A DNA stretch of 64,000 bases from JADJSS01 sp046329815 (GCA_046329815.1 JAXLTY010000002.1:62001-126000); one strand, 5' to 3'. Positions 44,459 to 52,889 are shown, counted from the first letter of the stretch. Program-made: numbers and translations. The notes: generated from the letters alone by a model not told the origin.

Positions 44459-45080
44459 CTTTTTATTCTTATTTTTTTTAATTCCGATGTGCGCACTGGC
44501 GCAGATAAAAGGATACACACCGGTGAAAGATTTGCCTGCATTTAAGAAAGCGTTTGCTGATGCTTCGAAGAAAGTCAATTCGATCAAATGCGATTTCATA
44601 CAGGAAAAGAACCTGAGCGTTTTATCAGAAAAGATTACGTCCAAAGGATCGTTCATGTTCAAAAAGCAAAATATGGCGCGCATGGAATACACGACGCCGT
44701 TCAAATATTTACTCATTATCAACGGCGATAAAGTGTTTATCAAAGACGAGCAAAAGTCAAACACCTTTTCTTCTAAAAGCAACAAGCTGTTTGAGAACAT
44801 CAACAAGATCATGATCGATTGCGTGCAAGGTACGGCACTCGACAATAGCAATTTCACGTCAACGGTTTCGGAGAATGAAAAGCAATACTTGCTTGAGCTG
44901 ACGCCAACAATGAAAAAGATGAAAGACTTCATTAAAAAGATCAATATCTTCATCGACAAGAAAGATTTTTCAGTGAATAAATTCGATATGATCGATGCTT
45001 CTGGCGATAATACGACACTTACATTTATTAATAAACAGTTCAACGTTGGCGTGACAGATGCTAATTTTGTGAGCAAGTAG
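44451..45080 (+). CDS. LolA-like outer-membrane lipoprotein carrier
   Basis: 209 residues. Signal peptide MRNFLFLFFLIPMCALAQ. The mature protein follows the LolA pattern (KCDFIQEKNLSVLSEKITSK, GSFMFKKQNMARMEYTTPF, YLLIINGDKVFIKDE). It overlaps the deacetylase stop by 8 bases (ATGCGTAA). In polyene clusters a LolA-like protein is thought to help move the lipid-linked pigment to the outer membrane. Confidence 0.85.
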   Translation: MRNFLFLFFLIPMCALAQIKGYTPVKDLPAFKKAFADASKKVNSIKCDFIQEKNLSVLSEKITSKGSFMFKKQNMARMEYTTPFKYLLIINGDKVFIKDEQKSNTFSSKSNKLFENINKIMIDCVQGTALDNSNFTSTVSENEKQYLLELTPTMKKMKDFIKKINIFIDKKDFSVNKFDMIDASGDNTTLTFINKQFNVGVTDANFVSK

Positions 45081-45153
45081 ATTTACACAGAAATACCTTA
45101 AAAAATTTATCAAACAAACATTATTGCTGTAAATTTGATGCTTGAATGCAAAG

Positions 45154-45221
45154 AGATTGCTTCACTTTGTTCGCAATGACGCGAAGCGATGTTTATGTCA
45201 TTGCGAGTTACGAAGCAATCT
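45154..45221. mobile_element. MITE-like inverted repeat (GTCATTGCGA type)
   Basis: AGATTGCTTCACTTTGTTCG at the left end is inverted relative to CGAGTTACGAAGCAATCT at the right end, with GCAATGAC / GTCATTGC inside. This is a common dispersed intergenic repeat type. It sits between the LolA-like gene and the next lipoprotein gene and carries an in-frame ATG that could mislead start calling. Confidence 0.8.
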
Positions 45222-45257
45222 GTTTTACTATTTATTTGTGTTGTAACCATTTTTTGT

Positions 45258-45896
45258 ATGCCTTTAAAAATTTCTGTTAATTCCTTTTTTATTTTGATCG
45301 CTCTCATCTTCATTGCTGCATGCACACCGAAGATGCCGCAACAAACAGCAACTACTAATACACCAAATACTTGCTTGCAGCAACTCAAACCGAATTTTCA
45401 ATCGGTTTTATACAACACACAAGTAAACGTAGTCGGCAATCACTTAAGCGGTTTGTTGTTAGTGAAAAAAATGTCAGCAGATACCACACGCATCTTGTTC
45501 ACAAGCGAAACCGGTATCAAGTTTTTCGATTTTGAACTGACGAATAACACCTTTGCCATAAAATATTGCATCAAAAAACTGAACAAAAAAGTGGTGACGA
45601 CACAGCTTCAGAAAGTATTCCGGTTGATACTGATGAATTACGGCAACATTGATAATTATTTAGAAGTAGAACCTGATTCGTTAAACAACTATCGTTTGGA
45701 AAACGGCAAAGAAAATGTTATTTACAGTACGCTGAAAAATTGTTCGGAACTGAAACATATAGAAACGAGTTCAAATAAGCATAAACCCAAAATAAGTATT
45801 ACCTTAGACGGCGCAAAAAACGGCATCGCAGATGTCATTTTTATTCAATATCATACATTTAGTTTTGATATTTCGCTAAAACAAATTGACCGTTAG
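45258..45896 (+). CDS. Lipoprotein of the polyene cluster
   Basis: 212 residues from the ATG at 45258 (MPLKISVNSFFILIALIF). The alternative upstream ATG at 45189 would add residues encoded by the MITE-like repeat (MSLRVTKQ). Lipobox FIAAC, then TPKMPQQ. The mature part is beta-rich (ILFTSETGIKFFDFELTNNT), similar in style to LolB-like or DUF3261-like partners of aryl-polyene clusters, but I cannot assign it firmly. Its stop abuts the next start. Confidence 0.7.
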   Translation: MPLKISVNSFFILIALIFIAACTPKMPQQTATTNTPNTCLQQLKPNFQSVLYNTQVNVVGNHLSGLLLVKKMSADTTRILFTSETGIKFFDFELTNNTFAIKYCIKKLNKKVVTTQLQKVFRLILMNYGNIDNYLEVEPDSLNNYRLENGKENVIYSTLKNCSELKHIETSSNKHKPKISITLDGAKNGIADVIFIQYHTFSFDISLKQIDR

Positions 45897-46265
45897 ATGT
45901 TACGAGATTCTTTTTATTCGATAGTATCGCAGGAAGCGCTGAATGATACAAGTTCACTGACCAAAGTGAGCATCAATGCAACGCATCCGGTGTTTGAAGG
46001 CCACTTTCCGGAACAGCCGGTGGTGCCTGGTGTGTGTATGCTGCAAATGGTGAAAGATATTGTTTCAGATAAAGTGCAGCGTGTTGTGCAACTGCAAAGC
46101 ATTGGCAATGTAAAGTTTACCAGTGTGGTGATTCCGCAGCAGCATCCGGAGCTCGATATTACTATAAAGTATGAAAGCAGTGACGACCATTCGATTAAAA
46201 TAAGCAGCACCATATCTGCTGATGAAACCGTATTTTTAAAGATCAGCAGCGCTGTATATATTTAA
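45897..46265 (+). CDS. FabZ-like 3-hydroxyacyl-ACP dehydratase (hotdog fold)
   Basis: 122 residues. The hotdog core is FEGHFPEQPVVPGVCMLQMV, with the conserved histidine in GHFPEQPVVPG. Shorter than housekeeping FabZ. Begins on the base after the preceding stop codon. It would provide the dehydration step that leaves conjugated double bonds in a polyene acyl chain. Confidence 0.85.
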   Translation: MLRDSFYSIVSQEALNDTSSLTKVSINATHPVFEGHFPEQPVVPGVCMLQMVKDIVSDKVQRVVQLQSIGNVKFTSVVIPQQHPELDITIKYESSDDHSIKISSTISADETVFLKISSAVYI

Positions 46266-46271
46266 CCTGAT

Positions 46272-47456
46272 ATGTCCGAATTGAATTACCATCAGAAGTT
46301 TGTTGACCTGAAAACGTGTGTGCTGATTCCGACATACAACAATGAGCAAACTTTAAAGCAGGTTATCGAAAGTGTACTGGAATACACATCCAACGTATTG
46401 GTTATTAATGATGGTTCGACAGATTCTACCTTAAGTATATTGTCAGATTTTCCGCAGGTGAAGAATGTTGGTTATGCGGTAAATCAGGGAAAAGGGTTTG
46501 CCTTGCGCACCGGTTTTAAAGCGGCGTTGGATTTAGGTTATGAGAACGCCATTTCTATAGATTCTGACGGACAACATTTTGCGAAAGACCTGCCAAAGTT
46601 TCTCGAGTATTTAGAAACGAATGGGCAGGCGCTGATTATCGGTGCGCGCAACATGGATCAGGAATCGGTACCAACGAAAAGCAGCTTTGGCAACAAGTTC
46701 TCAACGTTTTGGTTCTGGGCAGAAACATTTACAACGGTGCCTGACACACAATCCGGCTACCGTTTGTATCCGATATCGCTGATGAAAGATATGCGCTTCT
46801 TCACCAAGAAATTTGAATTCGAGATTGAAGTAATCGTTCGCGCATCGTGGAAACATATAAAAGTGGATTCCGTTCCTGTGACCGTATATTACGCACCGAA
46901 AGAAACGCGTATCACACATTTCAGGCCGTTAAAAGATTTTACACGCATCAGTTTGCTGAACACCGTGTTGGTGCTGATTGCCGCATTATACATACATCCG
47001 AGAAACTTTATCGTTCCGTGGTTTAAAAAGGAAACCTACAGACAAATGAAGTATGAAGTATTTCATTCCGAAACATCTAACTGGGTGACATCGGTTTCTG
47101 TTGGCTTTGGCATCTTCATGGGTATTGTGCCGCTTTGGGGTTTTCAGTTGCTCATCGGCATTGCAGTTGCTGCCTATTTCCGCCTGAATAAATTAATTTT
47201 CATTTTGTTCGCACACATCAGCATTCCGCCGATGATACCGATCATTATTTACCTGAGTTTTAAGATCGGTACGATATGGATGGGCGATAAGGCGAGCTAT
47301 GTGTTATTCAGCCGGAATATTTCTTTAGAAACGATAAAAATAAACGTGATCCAATATACCTTAGGTGCTATTACGTTTGCTACTGTTGCCGGTCTGCTCG
47401 CCGGATGCATTACTTATTTAATGTTGGTGATGTATAAGAAAAAGATAGCGCAATAA
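46272..47456 (+). CDS. Glycosyltransferase family 2 fused to DUF2062
   Basis: 394 residues. GT-A domain: VLIPTYNNEQTLKQVIESVL, VINDGSTDSTL, AISIDSDGQHFAKDL (metal-binding DxD-like). The C-terminal 150 residues are membrane-embedded DUF2062 (VSVGFGIFMGIVPLWGFQLL). This fusion is a regular part of Bacteroidota flexirubin/aryl-polyene loci. Last gene of the cluster in this window. Confidence 0.87.
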   Translation: MSELNYHQKFVDLKTCVLIPTYNNEQTLKQVIESVLEYTSNVLVINDGSTDSTLSILSDFPQVKNVGYAVNQGKGFALRTGFKAALDLGYENAISIDSDGQHFAKDLPKFLEYLETNGQALIIGARNMDQESVPTKSSFGNKFSTFWFWAETFTTVPDTQSGYRLYPISLMKDMRFFTKKFEFEIEVIVRASWKHIKVDSVPVTVYYAPKETRITHFRPLKDFTRISLLNTVLVLIAALYIHPRNFIVPWFKKETYRQMKYEVFHSETSNWVTSVSVGFGIFMGIVPLWGFQLLIGIAVAAYFRLNKLIFILFAHISIPPMIPIIIYLSFKIGTIWMGDKASYVLFSRNISLETIKINVIQYTLGAITFATVAGLLAGCITYLMLVMYKKKIAQ

Positions 47457-47476
47457 CAGGCAATCATCTTCTTCAT

Positions 47477-47833
47477 CTATTTCGCATGCTTCACTACTTC
47501 ATCAATGGAGTTGCGCAATTCCAATACTTTATTGAGCGGTAAGTTAGTGTACACATTGTGCGTTGGAGGTTTTACCGCAATTGCAGTCAATTGACTCAGC
47601 GGCTGGTTAGCATTGTTCAGCATCGAGTTTGCGCCATTCCAGACATAAAGATCATTCGGCGTGCAGCGCAGGAGCATGCACAGCTTTTCCAGGTGCGTAT
47701 GACTGATGCTTTTTACTTTATTGTTGAGTAAGCGGCTCGCGGTGAAATAAGTAAAGCCATGACTGCACAAGAATGCGTTGTGATTGTAGATTTCCCGGGC
47801 GTTCATCACCGCTTTAATATTGAGCGTGAGCAT
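47477..47833 (-). CDS. XRE-family helix-turn-helix regulator
   Basis: 118 residues. HTH region FTYFTASRLLNNKVKSISHTHLE followed by LCMLLRCTPNDLYVW, the common Bacteroidota small Cro/C1-type regulator. Its 5' side faces the 21-bp-period array at 47902-48180, starting about 70 bases upstream of its ATG, so array and regulator may be linked. Convergent with the polyene cluster. Confidence 0.82.
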   Translation of the reverse strand: MLTLNIKAVMNAREIYNHNAFLCSHGFTYFTASRLLNNKVKSISHTHLEKLCMLLRCTPNDLYVWNGANSMLNNANQPLSQLTAIAVKPPTHNVYTNLPLNKVLELRNSIDEVVKHAK

Positions 47834-47901
47834 ATCCGTTTATTTTTATATATTAGTAACGCCGGTGCTGTTTATTTATTGTGTCGCAACAGCGTTTGTG
47901 C

Positions 47902-48180
47902 GTTTTGCAGTCTTCATTCGGTGCAAAACACTTTTCATTTCGTGCAACAGAGTCTTCATTCGGAATAATAGAGTCTTTATTTGGTGTAACACACTCTTCA
48001 TTCGGAGCAATACGCACTTACTCAGTTGCAATACACTCTTAATTGGATGCAACACACTCTTCATTCGGTGTAACACGCTCATCATTCTGTGTAACAAATT
48101 TTAAATATGGAGCAACACGCTATAAATTCTGAGCAACATGGTTTTCATTCGGTGCAACACACTGTTGATTCGGAGCAACA
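47902..48180. repeat. Thirteen-unit array with strict 21-bp period
   Basis: The anchor GYAAY (mostly GCAAC or GTAAC; TAAT in one unit) recurs at 47923, 47944, 47965, 47986, 48007, 48028, 48049, 48070, 48091, 48112, 48133, 48154 and 48175, every step 21 bases, with a weaker unit before. A typical unit is GTAACACACTCTTCATTCGG. Because 21 is a multiple of 3, several frames read as heptad-like repeats, but no start/RBS or conserved protein supports coding. No spacers of unique sequence, so not CRISPR. Confidence 0.9.
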
Positions 48181-48204
48181 GATTATCGTTCTTTTGTACT
48201 GATT

Positions 48205-48341
48205 TAGCTTTGCGGATGCCGCTTACTCAATAAAATGACCGTTTACGCATTGGTTGAGCGGTTTATACGGCTGTGATTTATCTTTGAATTCAGTTTTCTT
48301 GAACACAGTCATCATTGGACCTCGCGTGAGCGAGGTTTTTT
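48205..48341 (+). ncRNA. Possible small RNA with own promoter and terminator
   Basis: A TAGCTTTG box (48205-48212) is followed about 105 bases later by a strong plus-strand terminator hairpin CCTCGC-GTGA-GCGAGG with a run of T. No reading frame on the plus strand uses this terminator, and it points the wrong way for the minus-strand SIMPL gene. The roughly 120-base segment between contains short complementary pairs (for example CTGTG / CACAG). The -33 element is not clear. Confidence 0.35.
48318..48341 (+). terminator. Rho-independent terminator, plus strand
   Basis: CCTCGC GTGA GCGAGG followed by seven T. No annotated plus-strand gene ends here. Confidence 0.75.
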
Positions 48342-48343
48342 TA

Positions 48344-49072
48344 TTACTTGATCTCGAAACGCGCACGTATCTCGTACTTCAGCTTTATTTTACGGATATT
48401 GGTATCGTCGTTGCCACCGCTTTGCTGTGCAGGCATGGCAGTGTTGCTCAGCATGTTTTGCGGCTGCCAGAAGTAATTATTGTTATTGTCGAGTTCGGTA
48501 GCGGAAAGCAGCTTGCCAATGTTTTCGCCGACACTTTGCAGCAGGTAGTCCGCTTTTTCTTTAGCGGCTTTCATTGCCTGCATCTTCACTTCTTTGCGAT
48601 ATTCGGTAATTCGTTTGTTTTTAAGTTCAACAATACCCATTTCTTTCACGCCTTTTGTTTTGACGCCGCTGATGATGTCGGCTATCTTTTTAAAATCGGT
48701 GATCTTAATGTCTATGGTTTTGCTTTTGCGGAACATTTTCGCATCAGACAGCCAGTAAGATTCGGACGATACATCGCTGATGGTCATTTGTTCTTTGGTG
48801 ATGCCGATGGACGCAAGCTCTTTCATGAGCGACTTTTCAATATCTTCGAGCGGCACTTTTGTCAAGTAATCTTTTTCGGTCTTTCCTTTGTCGTATTCTT
48901 CTTTAAAATATTCGCCGATGCGGATCTGGAAACGGATCTCGTCAGGTTCAACCTCCATTTCGGCGCTTCCGGTCACTTCAATAAAGCGCTGGTTATTTTC
49001 TTTCATGTCCTGCGCCATACCACGACTGAATGCGAAACACAGGAAAAGGTATAAGATGATCTTTGTTTTCAT
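48344..49072 (-). CDS. SIMPL-domain (DUF541) protein
   Basis: 242 residues. Signal peptide ending AFSRGMAQ. The SIMPL/DUF541 domain starts FIEVTGSAEMEVEPDEIRFQ and continues with KTIDIKITDFKKIADIIS and KMQAMKAAKEKADYLLQSVG. Periplasmic or outer-surface proteins of this family have been linked to oxidative stress and signalling, without a defined reaction. A TACCTTTG box on the minus strand at 49237-49244 may be its promoter. Confidence 0.87.
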   Translation of the reverse strand: MKTKIILYLFLCFAFSRGMAQDMKENNQRFIEVTGSAEMEVEPDEIRFQIRIGEYFKEEYDKGKTEKDYLTKVPLEDIEKSLMKELASIGITKEQMTISDVSSESYWLSDAKMFRKSKTIDIKITDFKKIADIISGVKTKGVKEMGIVELKNKRITEYRKEVKMQAMKAAKEKADYLLQSVGENIGKLLSATELDNNNNYFWQPQNMLSNTAMPAQQSGGNDDTNIRKIKLKYEIRARFEIK

Positions 49073-49271
49073 AAATTTGACATTTATTCAAATGTAAGAA
49101 AGCTCTGCTTATTTGCGCAAGTGGATTTGTTAAGAAAGGATAAGGGAAGGTTAGTTACGCGATAAGTGGACGTGAGTGAGTGAGGTTTTTGTGGTGAAGT
49201 GGTTTGTTGGCTGGAAACCCACAAGGCTAGAAACAGCAAAGGTACATTTATATCACAAATCTATTATGCAA

Positions 49272-50381
49272 CTATGCTTTAACAATAAAATTTAATTTAA
49301 TAAATGATTTGCCATCTTCTTCATATATGGTACCATAATCCATTCTTCCACCAGATGGATTATCTAGCCTTGCAGATCTTTTTAAATAACTTTTAAATTT
49401 ATTAAATTCAATCAAATGGTAGCATACAACCTCTGAATCATCTTTAACGATAATTATTCCGCCAGTAGCATCATGTATTCCATTCCAAACAGCAGCGGAT
49501 GTCATACCTAATGCAGCTTCTACTAAAAAATTAATTATTCTATATTCATAAAAATTATGCCCTTTGGTTAAGTTATAGCCTAATGGATTTTTTGTTGTTA
49601 AATTATTTATAACATCAATAATTTTAGTAATTCTATTTACATATTTTTCAAGAACAGCAAATGCAATAATTTCTGGCAATTTACTATCAATAATTTCAAG
49701 ATTTAAAAGAAAGGTTTCATCTTCAAAACTACTATAATATATGTGGTATTCATTTTCAATTATAGATTTAATTCTGTCAATATACTTAAATCTTGTTTCT
49801 ATTGAATTTATTTGAATAATTTTATCAGAAGGCATTGGTAAACCATCTGAGTCCTTGATTTCATAAATAATATTAGTTGTTTTGTTTGCATTAAATAACG
49901 TGGGAGAACTTCCAATAAAGGATTTAATGCTAAATTTCTTTTGAGTTTTTATTCCACAAGATGGATCATGAACTAAGATGTTAATATCACCTTTGCTGTT
50001 TGACTTTTCTTTTAATTTATTAATAGATAATTCTCTTAAACCATTTAATAATTCATCGCTTAAAGAAAAAGCATTTCCCTTTCCATTTTTTATTTCATTA
50101 AATATTTTTTTAGCAAATTCAGATAATTCAATTCTTGAAATAGTAAAAACGGTCTTGTTATTATTTACATTAATTACATTTATATTAGCATTTAATGGTA
50201 AATAATTAAAATCAATAATGTCATTTCTGAGAATTGATAGTATATCTAAATAAGATTCAGTTTTATTGAGATTCTCATCTGCTGAGAACAGTTTTAAATC
50301 AGCAAGTAATTTAATTAACACATATACTTCACTCCATTCGCCTTTATTTCCTGTTAGCATTTTTTTTAGGTTTTGGTTCAT
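49272..50381 (-). CDS. HpaII-family type II restriction endonuclease
   Basis: 369 residues, close to R.HpaII length. Opening LTGNKGEWSEVYVLIKLLADL, mid-region FSIKSFIGSSPTLFNA and the late IHDATGGIIIVKDDSEVVCYHLI are characteristic of the HpaII family. Last gene of a vsr-C-M-R set; its start overlaps the methyltransferase gene by 38 bases. Recognition of CCGG is inferred from family membership only. Confidence 0.85.
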   Translation of the reverse strand: MNQNLKKMLTGNKGEWSEVYVLIKLLADLKLFSADENLNKTESYLDILSILRNDIIDFNYLPLNANINVINVNNNKTVFTISRIELSEFAKKIFNEIKNGKGNAFSLSDELLNGLRELSINKLKEKSNSKGDINILVHDPSCGIKTQKKFSIKSFIGSSPTLFNANKTTNIIYEIKDSDGLPMPSDKIIQINSIETRFKYIDRIKSIIENEYHIYYSSFEDETFLLNLEIIDSKLPEIIAFAVLEKYVNRITKIIDVINNLTTKNPLGYNLTKGHNFYEYRIINFLVEAALGMTSAAVWNGIHDATGGIIIVKDDSEVVCYHLIEFNKFKSYLKRSARLDNPSGGRMDYGTIYEEDGKSFIKLNFIVKA

Positions 50382-51687
50382 TGAGAATGTAAGGTGAATC
50401 TTCTTGAATCTTATAATGAGTTGTTTTACTCAAAAGCACATCAAGTATTTTTTCGGCAGTGGCCTGAATAGCAGGTACTGCTACCGAATTTCCAAATTGT
50501 TTATATGCAGAAGCATCTGCTACAGCATTTATAATATAGTTATCAGGAAAACCTTGAAGCCTTGCCCATTCACGTGGTGTCATTTTACGAATACCTTCGC
50601 GATTCACTTCACCCTTAATTTTAGTTTCTGGCGTAAAGTCAGTAATTCTTTGATCCAAAACTAAATTTCTTTCTCTGCCCATTCCACCACATACAACAGC
50701 ATTAGCTATTCCATTGTCAGGAATTATTTCATAACCAAAACCATTTCCTTTATTGGTGTGCCTTTCTTTATGGCTTTTTAATGTGCCTAAATACTGAGTA
50801 GATAAATAATATCTCGTTGGAACAACTTTTTTTTCTTTAACATGGGAAAATGAAACTTTCTTTCCTAATGGTTTCGGATAATCAAATTCAGTAATTTTAA
50901 GATCTTTTCGAAAACCCACAATATATATGCGTTCACGATTCTGTGGAACTCCAAAGTCTTTTGCGTTAATTATTTGAGGTTCAGGTACGAAATATCCCAA
51001 AACATTACGTAATACATCCAAAATTTTGTTTAGTGTTTTTCCACCATCATGATTTCTAAGACCTTTTACATTTTCGAGAAAGATAGCTTTTGGTTTCTTT
51101 CTCTTAATGATCTCTGCTACATCAAAAAATAAAGTTCCTCTTGTATCTTCAAATCCACCTCTTTTACCTGCAATTGAAAACGCCTGACAAGGAAAACCAG
51201 CACATAATACATCAAAATCATCAGGAATATATTTTTTTGTTTCTTCTTTTGTTATGTCTCCAAATGGTACTTCTCCAAAATTAGCTTTGTAAGTTTTTTG
51301 CGCCTCTTTATCCCATTCAGAAGTAAAGACACACTTTCCGCCCAACCTTTGCATTGCAATTCTAAATCCTCCAATACCTGCAAATAAATCTATGAACTTA
51401 AAACTATAATTTTCAGGAGTAGGAAATGGTACATTTTCAACTTCAAATAATAGTTGTTGTATTGCAACTTCAGCAGCCAAAGAAATATTTTCATCTTCTT
51501 CTTTAAGTTGAACATATTCTTTAATATACTTTAACGCATCTTTCTTATAATATTTTGCAACACCATTATCTATATTATGGAGATAATGTGTTATAACAGC
51601 CTTACGATTATTATCAGGTTCGTATAATGTTACTTTAAAACGTTTGCCATCAAATTCATCGATGCTTATATTTGCTTTTAAGGTCAT
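50344..51687 (-). CDS. DNA (cytosine-5) methyltransferase of the HpaII-like system
   Basis: 447 residues. N-terminal extension of about 100 residues, then motif I FIDLFAGIGGFRIAMQRLGG, motif IV with the catalytic cysteine PCQAFSIAGKRGGF, motif VI FLENVKGL, motif VIII near QNRERIYIVGFR, and motif X YKQFGNSVAVP. Protects host DNA from the linked endonuclease. Overlaps both neighbours (4 and 38 bases), so the unit is tightly coupled. Confidence 0.95.
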   Translation of the reverse strand: MTLKANISIDEFDGKRFKVTLYEPDNNRKAVITHYLHNIDNGVAKYYKKDALKYIKEYVQLKEEDENISLAAEVAIQQLLFEVENVPFPTPENYSFKFIDLFAGIGGFRIAMQRLGGKCVFTSEWDKEAQKTYKANFGEVPFGDITKEETKKYIPDDFDVLCAGFPCQAFSIAGKRGGFEDTRGTLFFDVAEIIKRKKPKAIFLENVKGLRNHDGGKTLNKILDVLRNVLGYFVPEPQIINAKDFGVPQNRERIYIVGFRKDLKITEFDYPKPLGKKVSFSHVKEKKVVPTRYYLSTQYLGTLKSHKERHTNKGNGFGYEIIPDNGIANAVVCGGMGRERNLVLDQRITDFTPETKIKGEVNREGIRKMTPREWARLQGFPDNYIINAVADASAYKQFGNSVAVPAIQATAEKILDVLLSKTTHYKIQEDSPYILNEPKPKKNANRK

Positions 51688-51899
51688 TTCTCAATAAAGT
51701 ATTCAATAGGTTTTTTGTAATAATCTGCTAGGACAAAAAGCTTTGCAGCACTAATTTTTTTCACACCATTTTCAATTTTAGATAGAGTACTTTGTTTCAT
51801 AACTTTATCTTGCTCAACTTTCATTTGAGTTAGTCCAAGTTCTTCACGTGCCTTTACTAACTGGTGTGAGATGTATTGGTTTATTTTCTTTTCGTTCAT
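51684..51899 (-). CDS. Controller (C) protein, XRE family
   Basis: 71 residues. A compact HTH: VKAREELGLTQMKVEQDKVM, then QSTLSKIENGVKKISAAKL. Small XRE proteins just upstream of M/R genes act as timing regulators of restriction-modification systems. Its own upstream region holds palindromes suitable as operators. Confidence 0.85.
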   Translation of the reverse strand: MNEKKINQYISHQLVKAREELGLTQMKVEQDKVMKQSTLSKIENGVKKISAAKLFVLADYYKKPIEYFIEK

Positions 51900-51919
51900 A
51901 CAATTAGAAATAAGTAATT

Positions 51920-51970
51920 ATTCCAACATGCAATATTCTTAAATTGCATTTGGTATTCCATTTTGGAATA
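51920..51970. promoter_or_regulatory. Candidate C-box operators upstream of the controller gene
   Basis: A perfect inverted repeat TATTCCA-TTT-TGGAATA lies at 51954-51970, and ATGCAAT / ATTGCAT flank 8 bases at about 51928-51949. Both are within 75 bases upstream of the C gene, where autoregulatory C-boxes are expected. Confidence 0.55.
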
Positions 51971-51999
51971 TTTTTATTGTTGATAAATGCGTAGAGATT

Positions 52000-52437
52000 T
52001 TATTTAAGGTTTACTTCCTTAAACTTATTGAGGGGCTTTATGATTTTATTTAAGGATGTTTCAGTTTTTGCACCTTTTAACTGACATTGAAATACAGTGA
52101 TAATTTTCCATTTATCTTTCTTCAAAAGTTGAACAGCTTTATTATCGTTAAGTTGGTTGTATTTAATTTTATCCGTCCACCATTCTGTTCTGGTTTTTGG
52201 AATAGTAGCATATTTGCAGTTTTCGTGTCCATGCCAAAAGCATCCATGAACAAAGATGACGGTTTTGTATTTAGGAAGAACTATGTCGGGTTTTCCAGGC
52301 AGTTTTTTATCATGTATTCTGAATCGAAATCCTTGTGCATGCAGAAATTTTCTTACCAGAATTTCTGGTTTGGTATTCTTGCTCTTTATGCGACTCATAT
52401 TGTAGCTTCTAACTTCTTTGCTATGTACATCTGCCAT
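52000..52437 (-). CDS. vsr: Very-short-patch repair endonuclease
   Basis: 145 residues. RIKSKNTKPEILVRKFLHAQ, then PGKPDIVLPKYKTVIFVHGC and FWHGHENCKYATIPKTR: the catalytic aspartate and the zinc-site histidines/cysteines of Vsr are present. Corrects T:G mismatches from deaminated 5-methylcytosine made by the linked methyltransferase. First gene of the restriction-modification island. Confidence 0.95.
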   Translation of the reverse strand: MADVHSKEVRSYNMSRIKSKNTKPEILVRKFLHAQGFRFRIHDKKLPGKPDIVLPKYKTVIFVHGCFWHGHENCKYATIPKTRTEWWTDKIKYNQLNDNKAVQLLKKDKWKIITVFQCQLKGAKTETSLNKIIKPLNKFKEVNLK

Positions 52438-52472
52438 AGTATAAAGTTATACAGAAATACAGAATAATCAAT

Positions 52473-52552
52473 AAAGCCACCGCAGTCCGCGATGGCTTTT
52501 GTTATAAATAAGTATAATTCAAAAACTACCCGCCGTAATTCTCATTTGTCAA
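52473..52552. pseudogene. Relic of an RND-pump 3' end plus terminator
   Basis: About 78 bases resemble 53668-53745. A hairpin AAAGCCACCGC / GCGATGGCTTT is followed, on the minus strand, by a frame reading TNENYGG and a stop, against ANENYGG and a stop at the end of the intact RND gene. Identity is roughly 80%. It is either the tail of a lost second pump gene or a duplication made when the intervening DNA arrived. Confidence 0.7.
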
Positions 52553-52656
52553 CTATTTTATTATGCAATTCGTTGATTAGATTTTCAAATGATAAGCAAA
52601 TACAATTATAGAAGACATCTTTGTAACTATAATGATAATAGTGATTTGTCAGCTAA

Positions 52657-52832
52657 TTATTTTTTATTTTGATCTCTTATTCTTTTTCCATTACCTCTTA
52701 TTATTTTTTTACACCAAGGGCATTTTTCTTCCCATCCACCAATAATACTTATTATAGAAGGAAGAATAATTGGTTTTTTACAGATGGACATTCTTTTTTG
52801 TCGGCTTCGGTGCCTTTTTTTATTACAGTCAT
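52657..52832 (-). pseudogene. Frameshifted small zinc-ribbon-like gene
   Basis: From the ATG at 52832 the frame reads MTVIKKGTEADKKECP and soon stops. A second frame from 52791 continues SICKKPIILPSIISII through EEKCPWCKKIIRGNGKRI to a stop at 52657. Joined by a frameshift near 52791, the two give a 55-60 residue protein with C-x(2-3)-C and CPWC pairs, a typical zinc ribbon. Probably inactivated. Confidence 0.5.
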
Positions 52833-52889
52833 AGCTTAATTATTTAAAGTTATTGAAATTAGTTGTTTGAAATTATTTTCAGATTGCTT

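Noticed and set aside
45189..45257. Longer start for the polyene-cluster lipoprotein at 45189
   Set aside because: The extra residues are translated from the MITE-like repeat, and the lipoprotein signal begins properly at 45258.
47876..48104. Heptad-repeat peptides on both strands of the 21-bp array
   Set aside because: Any 21-base period gives a 7-residue period in every open frame. No start context or conserved family supports translation, and both strands are equally open.
47902..48180. CRISPR array
   Set aside because: Units abut with a 21-base period and there are no unique spacers, no constant repeat of 28-36 bases and no cas genes.
48254..49054. 266-codon plus-strand frame opposite the SIMPL gene
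   Set aside because: The minus-strand product has a signal peptide and a clear DUF541 domain; the plus-strand translation is phenylalanine-rich antisense.
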